DNA from: Echinococcus granulosus
Lineage: Eukaryota; Platyhelminthes; Cestoda; Cyclophyllidea; Taeniidae
Direction of reading: 5' to 3'
Assembly (NCBI RefSeq): GCF_000524195.1
Contig: NW_020170429.1
Span: 293,451 to 325,732 of the forward strand
Length of the DNA stretch: 32,282 bases
Below are positions 22,120 through 32,282 of the stretch, one piece after another. The position numbers and the translations under genes are program-made. Position 1 is the stretch's first letter. Each line of letters begins with the position of its first letter. The notes beneath the pieces are model-generated. The model was not told where the DNA came from. It was given only the letters and a program-made list of their open reading frames with translations, and did no database searches.

Positions 22120-24100
22120 TAAGTGCCAAAAAATATGTGTCCTTTCGCATTCTTTGTTAAGTAAGGCTTGAAACCTTTCTGACTAGTTTAATCCTAGCCA
22201 TTATTTTTGTCATTTGAGGCGGAAAGAATGCAAACTATCTTAATAAATTTACTACTGCAAGTTCATTTTTATAACTGAAGTCTCTGGCTGAGGTTAAAGT
22301 GCCGTGACACTTTTTCGGGAAGATTACCATAGCTGAGTAGTAAGCAAGTGTGGGAAAGGTGGATACACACATGACACGACATTTTCGGGTTCAACGGATC
22401 CCAGTGTTGTCCCTTCCCCCCCTCCCCTGTCCCGTAGGCAGTAGGTAATGCTTATTACATACTAAATACTGAGCATAGGAATGACTCAAGTGACAATATC
22501 ATATCAAAATTATTTCCACTGCTTTGGTGAACTTTATTAAGAAATGAGAGATTTTAATTTAGTGAGCATTTAATGTCTACGAACTGCTTAGTCGCATAGC
22601 TTCGCCCAAATTCGCTAGACGATAGGAAGGTAGTTAGTATAATTCGTGGGTAAATCCGTAATATCCGGATATGGTTACAGGAGATGGAAGAGGGTACGCG
22701 TTTGTGTGAATGAAATTCGTCTACACCCAGCTCTCACGGTGTGCTGAAGCAAATTCGTGTGTCTCATTCATCCATTCATTCACTCGCTTGCTCTCACAAA
22801 CAAGTCACTGCGAAGAAGGCAAATCTCAGCATCGATGCCGTTGCACGTGAATCATCCAGCTGGTCAAAAAATAGGCACGGCGACATTCTCTTAAGGTAGA
22901 CGAAATGAAACAGGTTGAGAAAGCGGGAGAGAGCGAACACCTTGTCGATTTCGAACTGCCATAGCCATCCTAGATTTTGCACCTGGTTATGAAACTCATC
23001 TGGGAGGGAGGTTTCTGTTAATTGTAACAATTTTAGGAGTCAGCTCTAAAGTTGAACTCAGCCGGTTATTCTGATCACAGCCAATGCAGGTCACCACATT
23101 GGTCACATACCTCAACGGCACAATTATTAAGCGTTCAATCCGAAATTTGCTAGAACCTACACTCTTAAAAACGCCAAAAGGCAATTTTGAAATTTATGCA
23201 TGAAGTTGATCATCCTTTGTGGTGAGATGATTTGGCGTTGGTGTACTTTTAAGTACTTCATGCAAATACTCTCGAAGACATCATTAACTTTGCTGGCTGC
23301 TTAATCACACCTAAAAAGCCAACTCACTCTAGTAGCACAGACTGTGAATCAAGATGCAAACCCTGTTCTTTTAAGCTGGCAAGGTGGCGATAACACCACC
23401 ACAAATTGGAAGTAGTAATTAGGGTTGAAAGATTAAATTTTCCCCATACCAAAATACTTAAGGTGAGATAAAGTTGCTTTAACTAATAATGAACCTTTTT
23501 ATTTGCATTGGTCGTAGAGCTAAGAACACCAAACTTGAGAAAGTGTAGCATTTGGAATGTGCAGTTTGCATAAATGGAGTTCAAGGTCCGACTTCGAAAG
23601 CCAACCGAAGCAAAAAAATGAAGGGCAAAATGAAAATATCAATTTTGCTTATCACTTTGCACATGGCACTGCTAAGCATAACGCTTGTTAAACCACCAAA
23701 AACGAAATTCATAAATTACTTGAGAAAACGAAAAAATAGGAAGTTGTTTAAAGATGGGGTGGATTCAAGTAACACAGGCACTTGAGTTAGCCATTTTGTT
23801 TGTCTTGAGGCAAAAAATCGATACTGATTAGGGCGTAGGTAAATGTAGCAACTGAGACGTCTTCATTTCATCGATCAGTTCATCGATTTTTGCTGTATAG
23901 GTGGGAGGATTTGTCATACAGCATCAATACGATTAAAAATGAACTGAAAGTGAATTAAGTTGCCCAATGCCACAGAGGCATTGGGAGTCTAGCTCTGCAA
24001 ATAATTATGCCCCAGATATGGTAGGGAAATGGTGGCAGTAACGCCGAGACTTTGACTTAGATTCAGTTCTTGGTGTTCAGTCACCAAAATCACGCCAAAT
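22120..24100. other. Gene-free stretch
   Basis: AT-rich DNA. No gene, RNA or repeat could be supported. Confidence 0.5.
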
Positions 24101-24105
24101 TAAGT

Positions 24106-24128
24106 CACACACACACACACACACACAC
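24106..24128. repeat. (CA)n microsatellite
   Basis: An uninterrupted CA run of about 11 units. Confidence 0.9.
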
Positions 24129-24929
24129 CACCTGTTGCTTAAACAACAGGGTGTTCCCATTTCCAACCCCTTTCTCATGTTGTTGGCGCAGACAATGAAC
24201 AGGATTTGCACCGCATCGAATTCAAGTGGAAAAAAATTAGTTGTTACGGCAAAAGTTGTTCACAAGGCACTTGTTTCTCGCTCTTGCTCTCGGTGTGTAA
24301 GTGTGTGTGCACAAGCAGTTGATCGACTGGTAGTTTTCATGGGTAAAAGTACGTGTTCACACACTGCGGTACAAACCATAACATATTGAATGTGTGATAA
24401 AAAGACGCTTCAAGAGGAATAAAAAGGAATTTGACAAAGTTACTGAATGAACTACAGTTGTTTGAAGAAAACTTTTGCATAACATAGGTAAATCAAATTA
24501 GAACCCCAAACATTCCTAATCAACCCCATTTTAGTCGTAATTTTCTGTTAAAAAAGCACTCATTTACTTTCCAGTGCTTATTGACCAATAAGGTTATCCA
24601 CTATATATGGTGCCTTAACTCCTCTCACTAATACAGTAGTAGTGTTGTTGAGGTCACCAACAGGCCTACCAACAATGTCATAACCTCATTAATACCCGTT
24701 ATTAACACATCCACTGAGTCCTCAAGTCGCAAATTTGTGACGCATCTTATTAAAAAGAAGTAAAAAGGAATAAAAAACGGAGGTACAGGAGATGAACAAT
24801 TGATGTCTTGTCAGAAAAATGAAACGTCGGTGATGTGGTTGTCCATCATCCTCAGAGATGCGGAATGTGCACTCATTTGCCGACAGTTTTGCTGATGAGT
24901 TCTTCATTACGTCTCTGCAGAGATGCTAT

Positions 24930-25440
24930 TCACAATTGAAGTGACGCTGGCCGTTAACCTTCTGGAAAAGTTCGTTACGGAGCTGTTCACGATACCTGTA
25001 CAAAGGTGTCAATTAAGCGAACACACGATACTCCCTCTACCTCTCAACTTACTGGATAGAACCCAGATAGAGATGGCCAAGAGGTAATGAGGTGAGAACA
25101 AAGCGGCAAGGAGGAACAGAGGTGAGACCCTATCTCCATTAAACTTTTTCAAACATCGTTCTTTGTTAAATGATTCTGCTCTTAGGTCAGTGTTCTTACG
25201 ATTAGCGATGGACATGCGTGACGGCCTGCTCATTCCCTCTTCCCCCAATATGGTTCCCAAACAGGACGAAACTCCAGACCCAGTGGATTTGCCAAGAGGG
25301 ATCGGTGGTATTGCAGTTGGGCATCATCTCAGTTGAATGAAAAATGCATGACGTGTGGTTGGATGGTGGGTGTTCTTCTACAACATCGGGGGAGGCTGAC
25401 CAAGGTGACCGCCGAAGGCGATGCTCAAAAGAGGAGACAG
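24930..25440 (-). pseudogene. Minus-strand copy of unidentified intron-containing gene (broken)
   Basis: Its reverse complement aligns over most of its length with 26690-27180 on the plus strand. The first block is about 25200-25440, with peptide TTDPSWQIHWVWSFVLFGN and then, after a frame change, CPSLI at a GTAAG donor (25199 downward). A middle block lies at 25032-25084. A 36-nt mini-intron lies at 24996-25031. The last block, 24930-24995, reads YREQLRNELFQKVNG. Damage includes two in-frame stops in the middle exon, loss of the AG acceptor before it (CTCATT instead of TTCAG), and an indel of about 8 nt in the first exon. The family is not recognised. A Cys- and N-glycosylation-bearing secreted antigen or a transposon protein are possibilities only. 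Confidence 0.65.
24996..25031 (-). other. 36-nt mini-intron, minus copy
   Basis: On the minus strand it starts GTATCGTGTG and ends GTACAG, exactly 36 nt. It aligns base for base with the plus copy's mini-intron at 27099-27134. Introns of about 36 nt are a known length class in cestodes. Confidence 0.7.
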
Positions 25441-25444
25441 GCAA

Positions 25445-26544
25445 TGTAGCGCTTTGGCTAATTGTTTGACACTTCGTTTTGGTTCTAAGGCCACTTAAGG
25501 AGGCGTCTTTTTATTTTTTCTGCACTTAATTGCGTCCGGGCAGTCCTGGTAGTCCTTCACCCCTCCTTTGCGTCAGCTTTATACCTTCTTTTGTATTCGT
25601 CAAAACCTCGGGGCACTACGGTTGCATAGCTAAAATCGAAGTCCATTGTAAACTAAGTTGCTATTCTGGGAAGTGAAATCTACCACCTTTAAAATAACTT
25701 TTTTATTTAATAAGTTTTGACAGGACCAATTTTGCAAGTTCTCGAAATTGGGCCAAGATCAACGTTGGTTAGCATTTCCCTCCACAGCTCCGTGACTTAA
25801 TGTGAAAAAAAGTTCGGGTGAATTATGAAAAATGCTAAAAGTTATTATTCTACAAAACTCATTTTAAAACAACGGTGAAAAGTTCACAGAAAATCCTCAG
25901 GCATAGAAAAGTAGCCACCCACATCGTATTTCTAGAAAGGATAGTATCATTTCTAGCTAAAAAGGGAAAAAGGATTTAAATAAATTTTGAGCAGAACTTC
26001 CTCGATTGGAAAGTATTTTATACACCAGTTTGAAGCTTATTACTGTTTTAGGTAAAGCGTTATTTATCACCATGGTCAAAACAAAGAATAGGCTGATGTT
26101 AAAGAACATCCTTATAAGTAAACCGCGGAGGCCATATTATTTGGGAAATCCAAGTAGGTGACTTGACTGTCTTATTGCCTTTCGACTTGAAAATGTAAAT
26201 GCCACACAAGGGAAGGAAAATATCCGCTCACTTCAGACGAGGTTGAAAATGCCATTTTCATAATGTACTTCTAAAAATTGTTCAAAAGGAACAGGTAATT
26301 GGCAGTCATGAAATCAAAACGCCGAGGATGTGTTTACTACTGCATAGCAAGCATTTTTTACCTAGATAATTTGCCCCAAAATTGTCACTTTGACTGTCCT
26401 TATAATTTTGTGCATACAGATCGGTGGTTTGTGGTCAGGTTGACGTTTCTCCCTGATCCTCTGTGATTAGGCCAAACAGACACTTACTGGAGCCCAAGGT
26501 GAGCTTTCGAAAACAGGGTTTGGAGTCCATGGTCAAATTGTGGA
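25445..26544. other. Spacer between the inverted gene copies
   Basis: About 1.1 kb of AT-rich sequence with no supported gene. It is not shared between the two copies. Confidence 0.5.
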
Positions 26545-26689
26545 GCCATGAGCCCTTCCTGACGTTGAAAGAAGTCAAAATACTAGGAAAAATAAGTGCT
26601 TTTGACGTGGAGAAGGTCTATGCGGCTACTGGCATGGTCTGGAGGTCATGTCGACCAGCGGAAGCACAAAAGCGGTAGCATATGACCCA
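26545..26689 (+). mobile_element. Dispersed TIR repeat copy D
   Basis: CCTGACGTTGAAAGAAGTC, AATACTAGGA and GGCTACTGGCATGGTCTGGA align with copies C, E and G. It lies directly upstream of the plus-strand gene-like copy. Its 3' terminus is not evident. Confidence 0.65.
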
Positions 26690-27377
26690 CCATTATCTTG
26701 AGCATCAAGCCCTTCGGTCAACCTCCGGCGTAAGTCATTACAATGTAGTTGGTGCTGAAGGAGAACACCCATGAACCATCCGCACCAATCACCGAATCCG
26801 TGTACAACTACGAAGCTATTTGACCACAACGTCACTGACTACCCTTGGCATTTCTACTGCATCTGGAGTTTCGTCCTGATTGGGAACTGTAATGAGGAAT
26901 GCGCTGGCCATCACATGTGTCCATCGCTAGTCGTAAGAACACCGTCCTAAAAGCCGGGTCATTTACTAAAGAACGGTGCGTGAAAGAGTCGCATGGAGAT
27001 AATGTTTTACCTCTGTTCTTCCTTGACACTGTTCTCACTTCAGAGCTGCTCAGACCTATCTATTTGGATTCTATCCAGATGGTAAAGGGGTGGAGAAGGT
27101 ATCGCGTGTTCACTTAATTCATATTTCCATACAGGTGCCTTCGACAGCTCCGCAACGGAGTTTCCCAGATGGTCAACGGCGAAAGCCAGTTCTTGAAGAA
27201 AACGGGACAGTGGCAGTTGTCAAGTGTGTACTTTGTTTCAACTCTTCTGTTGGGGGTTATTACAGATTCTTCCATCCACAGCATATGCCCCTCTTCTATC
27301 ACGTTTAGGTTTAGCAATCAGATTTTGAAAGCAGGGTTTTGTTCTCTAAGATGGGGTTTGTTTTCCGCTACTACCGG
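26690..27377 (+). pseudogene. Plus-strand copy of the same unidentified gene (partly open)
   Basis: The predicted pieces are exon A 26771-26932 (ending GHHMCPSLV), intron 26933-27045 (GTAAGAA to a long pyrimidine tract and AG), exon B 27046-27098 (LLRPIYLDSIQMVKGW), mini-intron 27099-27134 (36 nt) and exon C from 27135 (LRQLRNGVSQMVNGE). Spliced this way the frame is open from 26771 to a stop at 27450, about 176 codons. However, the last part runs into the TIR repeat at 27378, and the frame is closed by a TGA just before 26771. In the paralogue, coding similarity continues further upstream. Exon A has several cysteines and an aromatic segment, WHFYCIWSFVLIGN. I do not recognise the family. 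It is probably a decayed or truncated copy, though expression cannot be excluded. Confidence 0.55.
27099..27134 (+). other. 36-nt mini-intron, plus copy
   Basis: It starts GTATCGCGTG and ends ATACAG, exactly 36 nt. It joins exon B (phase 2) to exon C, keeping the frame open. Confidence 0.7.
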
Positions 27378-27647
27378 TATAGCGCCCCGATACTTCCCTG
27401 AGGACGAAGGAAGAAGTAATACTAGGACAGGAACTGTATTGGCGACGTAAAGAATGGCGGGTAGGGGACTACTGACATAGTTCAGAGACCATACCGCCCA
27501 GCGGGGGTACAGAGACGAATCCTTAATTATTTGCGAAACCGCTATTGTACCACCATGGCCCCCGACTCTTCTGGACTTCAGCAATATAGCTTCCACCGCG
27601 CTCCTGTGATTCCTTCCTACTTCAAGGAAGACTCGGGGTGCTACATA
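27378..27647 (+). mobile_element. Dispersed repeat copy E, with terminal inverted repeats
   Basis: The left end TAGCGCCCCGATACTTCCCT (27380-27399) and the reverse complement of the right end, TAGCACCCCGAGTCTTCCTT, form imperfect inverted repeats over about 30 nt. The core GACTACTGACATAGTTCAGA (27469-27488) is shared with the other copies. The element is about 270 nt and has no transposase, which fits a MITE-like non-autonomous DNA transposon. The minus-strand 113-codon frame across it (27318-27659) is not interpreted as a gene. Confidence 0.7.
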
Positions 27648-27659
27648 AGTACCGTCCAC

Positions 27660-30600
27660 CAGATCAACTAACGAAATTCGAATGCAACTGAATTTAGTAA
27701 AATGCAGTAAGCATTAAAGATTCCCCTTTTTTCCCGATGGATAACTTGTATTTGCGGAAGTGTAATTCCCCGTTCACCAGTTGCTGAGACATTTCAGAGG
27801 GGACTGTTTACGCTCTGCCCAAATACTGCTTACAGATTAAATCTTAGGGACGAAAACACATTTTTTTTTAAAATGCACAAATTCATAGGACGAGTCGAAT
27901 TAAAAGGCAACATGTTGAAGTCGTTGGGTGGGTCTGTACATTTTGCTTGAAGGTACAGCTATGTTGAAATAGGTGAATCCAGTAAAACAAAATCCCATTT
28001 TTTTCTCATGCATCAGACAGATGTGAAGAATTAATTACTCTGACAATATACACAAAACTTCAATTTAAACCCAATTTCATTGAAACTGCACATTAAACTT
28101 ATTGAAAATCCTAGGTTAATATAAACAATGGGAGTTGAAGAGGAATGGCCATTAGACCAGTTGTAAGCCCCGATCACTCATGTAGATTAACTGACAAGAT
28201 TTTTAAAAGTTTCTCCAAGAATCCGTCTCTACTTCTCTCCTTAAATTTCGTGTTCTACTGAACGTAGAGTAAGGAGCAGGAGGGAGAGAGAGCGAGAGGC
28301 ATTTTGGAATTCACAAAAGAACTATCAGCAAGAAGGAAAGGAAAGTTACACACAGAAACAGCTGTTTCCTGTCTATTTCTGCTACTTGTTGTACAATCTT
28401 GGCGTGATCCTGACATCCTTGTCGACTTTTTGCGCTAGACGAGGGAGGGAGAGAGGCAATTGTGCAGGGAAACGTGCACACACATTTCGACAACGACAAC
28501 TGCACCACATTGGGCCCTTGAATAAGGCACATTGGGATGAAGGTGTCAAGATGTCTTCAAGGGAGTTCTCTTGCCCTGTCTACCTGTTTCAAGTGGGCAG
28601 CTATTACTGCAATGAGAGCTTACGTCAAACCTTGCTATTGGAGCTGGCGCTAATTCAGTCGTTCGCTTACAGCAACCTCTCATGACATCAGGTCTACCAG
28701 AATGGAGCTTCTCAAGCTATAAACCGTCTACGTCCAGATTCTTAAACAATTCAGAATCCCAATGAAATTATTAATGGTTTTTAAAACTACGTTATTTAAA
28801 CGAGTGGATCAAAAGGAAAATGGACAGGCTGATGCTTGACTTAAACTCGGTATCTACTGAAATAAGATATTTCTTGTTAAATTACTAAGACGGATTTTGG
28901 CATATAAGAAGTGTGATAGAAAAAGTAAAGATAGGAAATTTAAGACTTAAGGTGCATAGGAAAGGCCCTTTGTCATTTCGTATGGATGATAGATAGTTCT
29001 CCGTAGGAAAAGGACTTGATTGTGCACTCACTTTCATTTTACCTACATAAACAGTAGAACTTGTTTTATAAATTTTTATTCATTTGATTCATTGTTTGAT
29101 ATAACCTCAACACCACTGTGGAATGCAGAGTTGATACTTCGTGTAGGGCATTTCCTGTAAAAAAAACGAAATTCCGCTGATCGCAGGTTGTCCCGAGAAA
29201 CGGAAGAGGGTCTACGCAAGTATTGAGATTGACTGTACATGGAAGTTTGTAACATTAAATGCATACTTCGCTACATTTAAAATAACGAGGCGTTCCCACG
29301 GAACCCTGAATAGCATCCAAACCGTGAATCATCTGCTCCATAGCAGAAATTCATGGAAAATTGGATGGAACAAAATAAATACTATCGCATAGTAACCTTA
29401 ACACAATTTTCTCTTCTCAACAACAGCAAATCACTTTGGTGTTGTGAGTACAGATGGATTTCGAAATCGTTGGATAAATTGAATTCTGCATCAAAAACGA
29501 GATTCAAAGCAAATCCTCACCTCTTTTACCCGTCTCATAGGAGTCAAGATCTGTTTCAACAGCTCTAATCTTCGTCTTAGACGTTTTCGGAGAGGACTAC
29601 CAGCTTTATACACAGTCGATTAATGTTCCTGCTTTTAAAATATCAGCACTTTAATGGGCTGTACTTTTTAAAGTACTTCAAATTACATTCCTGATTTTGA
29701 GAGAAATGCAAACCCTTCATTTTGTACCTTCCTGATATTCCTCTAAACACGAAAGAAGATACAATAATAGGTCATAATACGTGTTATTAAGGTACAGAAG
29801 GAATGATAGGCTAATACCGTGGTCCGGAGGCCGTGCCACCAAAAGGAAGAACAAAAGGGGAGCCTTAGTTGCCTGCGAAACTTGAAACAAAGTTAGACAA
29901 ATGATAAAAGCATTACAGCTTTACCCACTCATCTTTCTGCTTTCATGGTAGTAAAAATACTACCAGCTACCAGTTAAATGGTTATTCCTTTTCGGAAAAC
30001 ATACATTACAACTACCAACTCCATTTGTGAGAAAAATAAACCTGTAAAATGCACTTTTTTGCAAGCTTCCAGATAAATTTGATATAAATTATTTGAAACA
30101 TAAGTGCATCAGTGTTCACTATTTCTTTAGGTTCAAGCAAATAAATTATCACAAAGCACTAACCAAGGAAACACATTCCTTTAAAAGCAACCGTTCGAGA
30201 AGTATGTAATTGATGGAACTAAAATCTCCTAAAACTGTCATGGCAGTAACTGGGTTTATATTTGCATTTAAGGAAGTGCATTTATGTGCATGTATAAAAA
30301 TAAACCGAAAAGAGATTTGAACATGTTGTGCAGCAGTCTCCTTTATGAACAGTCTTAGAGAGAGACCACCCTAGGTGAAAACTCGATCCAATACACTGTT
30401 CCCGTACACTCAGAAAACTGCTTTGGATGATTCAGTTATGAAAATAGACAAAGAAGCGGGTGTGGGGTGGCTAAACTTAAAACTAATTGTTCAGCAGGGC
30501 ACTTTTTTTCTCCACCTAAAATCGTGCAAGTCATCTAGTCAATTAATTTCTGCCCAAACGCGAGTGATTTATGTGCCCCTCTGCTTAACGCGCGGTGCAT

Positions 30601-32100
30601 AGCTTTAATTTGACTTGACGCCAGTTTAAAAGAAGAAAAAGGAAAGGCACACACTCGTTTTGCCCATTTTTGGGTATTTAACTACAGCCTTGTTGCTACA
30701 TCCACCACACATGCGGTGTATACAATTCAGGTGGCAAATCAAGGATCGATAGCACTGAGTCATCCCCTCGGTCTTGCCGGTTAATTATCGATTAGTGAAC
30801 TAGGCTCAATCCACAAGTGCGTTCCAGAACGTGGACAGGTAATTGAATCATCGCGGCCATGTTTCAGCTTCCGAGTGAATTTTATTTTGATGGAGGAAAT
30901 AACATTTGTAAACACGAGAGGGATGAAGGTTCAATGGTTTTGAAAGCGATAACAAATGCTTAATACCTCGGGGTTGGAAAGAGTATTTTATGTAGACAAG
31001 GAGGACTTAACACAAGGTACTTTCAGTTGAGAAGAGAGAATTTAAGAGTACTTGTAAGTCACATTCTCTTATGGAGTGTAGCGTTGACAGATATGCTAAA
31101 ACAAGGGAAGAAAAAAAGTTGGGCGTGTGAGGCATTAAAAGTCCTTCATTGCGAGTTTTTTCATGTTTTAGATGACTAAACACCACTTCAAACAGTGCGC
31201 GCGTCCAGAATTAAAAATCAATTCCAATTAGCGCGCATTTTAAGGTCGAATAGACGGCCAAATGCAAGATTTTAATGGTACATGTTTATACAGGCTGGAA
31301 AATGTAAAAGAAATTCACATTTACCTCCAAACAAGAATAAGATCACTTGGCATTAGGCTATTATTAAAAATGCTGGATACTAAATAACTCATGATCATGG
31401 GGGCAGAAAATAATTAGATTTAAAAGAGTACTTTTCTTTCACCTTGAACTCCAATAACATGGTGGTATGGTGTTTGTCTATGAAGGCAGAAGCCTAGGAG
31501 GCTAATAACAACGGTATTTTCCGAGCAGTTTCCACTACCATCTTGATGCAAGTTAGATTTTAAACTAAGTGAAAAGAAATGAGGCAAAGTAAATGCAAGT
31601 ATTTAGTCTAGGGAAAAAAGGGGCATTTCAATGCCTGACATGTGACATTTAGGGAGACTGCATGAATTGAAGTGCATGGGAATATCAAATCCTACTTGAT
31701 TGGCGTCAAAATAATGAGAAGAAAGATTCCTTGCAAAACATGATTGACTAAAATGCGAAAAATTAACTTGGACGGTGTAGATTCATAAAAATAATTGCAT
31801 TATCGCGATCTTCTGATAAATGTCAGATAAGTCATAGTTTTGACACGGAACTTGTAAGTGGGTTAATCGCAATTTTGCTCCATCCATATCCAAGTGATCA
31901 CTTGCGGATAAAAAAACGGCGAGGATAATTAGGATGTAAAGCTGTTAAAATGAAGTTTTGTGTAGAAAAGGTGGAAGGGTTGTCCAGTTGCAGTCTAATA
32001 TAATTTAGGTAGATTAATCTAGAATGCAATAAATTCCTAAATTTAGCTATTAAATAAATATGTGGACTTACATAGGAAAGTTGACAAATTATTTAATGTG
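27660..32100. other. Gene-free AT-rich stretch (apart from repeat copy F)
   Basis: Open frames at 28386-28685, 29353-29568 and 30375-30602 have no recognisable motif and no splice context I can support. No tRNA or rRNA seen. Confidence 0.5.
29770..29885 (+). repeat. Dispersed repeat copy F, degenerate
   Basis: The core ..GTGGTCCGGAGGCCGTGCCA at about 29819-29838 and GTCATAATACGTGTTATTAA to its left match the family. Termini are not clear. Confidence 0.6.
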
Positions 32101-32109
32101 TTGTGCCCA

Positions 32110-32282
32110 CAGTACTCCATGAAGTCGAAAGAAGTCATAATACTGGAAGAGAAAGTGTATTGCGGACATGCAGAAGGGCCGAGGAAGTACTGACATGACC
32201 CGGAAGACATACGGCCCAGTGGGAGTACACTAACGGAGCCTTAAGGTTCGGGTAACCAAAACTTCTCTTATATTCAGCAACC
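32110..32282 (+). repeat. Dispersed repeat copy G (cut by window end)
   Basis: GAAGTCATAATACTGGAAGA, GTGTATTGCGGACATGCAGA and ACTGACATGACCCGGAAGAC align with copies B, D and E. The 3' end lies at or beyond the window end. Confidence 0.7.

Noticed and set aside
22380..22410. GGGTTCAACGGATCCC, resembling a tRNA T-arm
   Set aside because: No acceptor stem, D-arm or anticodon arm could be fitted to the flanks.
27318..27659. 113-codon minus-strand frame
   Set aside because: Covers almost exactly the TIR element; no transposase motif, so treated as incidental.
28386..28685. 99-codon plus-strand frame
   Set aside because: Mixed composition without motif; no ATG at its start and no adjacent exon signals.

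Overview
This is eukaryotic DNA, most likely from a flatworm and probably a cestode (a taeniid tapeworm such as Echinococcus or Taenia). The pointers are mixed short (71-80 nt) and multi-kilobase introns with GT..AG ends, two 36-nt mini-introns of the kind typical of cestodes, moderate GC content, and long non-coding stretches rich in microsatellites. The assignment is an inference, because no ribosomal or mitochondrial marker is present.

One intact protein-coding gene can be read with confidence. It is a seven-exon plus-strand gene from about 1962 to 12172 encoding a TGF-beta/activin type I receptor serine/threonine kinase. The spliced CDS is 2313 nt, predicts 770 residues and stays in frame across all six introns. 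In order the protein has a signal peptide, a Cys-rich ectodomain ending in the CCx4CN box, one membrane span, an unusually long Ala/Ser/Gly-rich juxtamembrane region, a GS box, a complete kinase domain and a roughly 100-residue tail. The L45 loop (ADNKDNG) is of the ALK4/5/7 (Smad2/3-type) class. Unusual points are the juxtamembrane insert, a changed FKBP12-binding edge in the GS box, a 12-nt microexon and the tail.

From 1 to 1960 there is flanking DNA with three copies of a dispersed repeat. From 12173 to about 24900 I see no convincing gene, only 3' flank, microsatellites, a degenerate ATGG/ATGA minisatellite and alternating purine-pyrimidine tracts.

From 24930 to 27450 lie two inverted, diverged copies of one unidentified intron-containing gene (minus at 24930-25440, plus at about 26690-27377). 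Both keep the same exon layout, including a 36-nt mini-intron. The minus copy is clearly broken; the plus copy is partly open. The plus copy is flanked by two copies of the dispersed repeat. One of these (27378-27647) has imperfect terminal inverted repeats, so the family is probably a non-autonomous DNA transposon. More copies lie at 1-97, 101-313, 1121-1293, 29770-29885 and 32110-32282. The remainder, 27660-32100, is AT-rich and shows no gene I can support.
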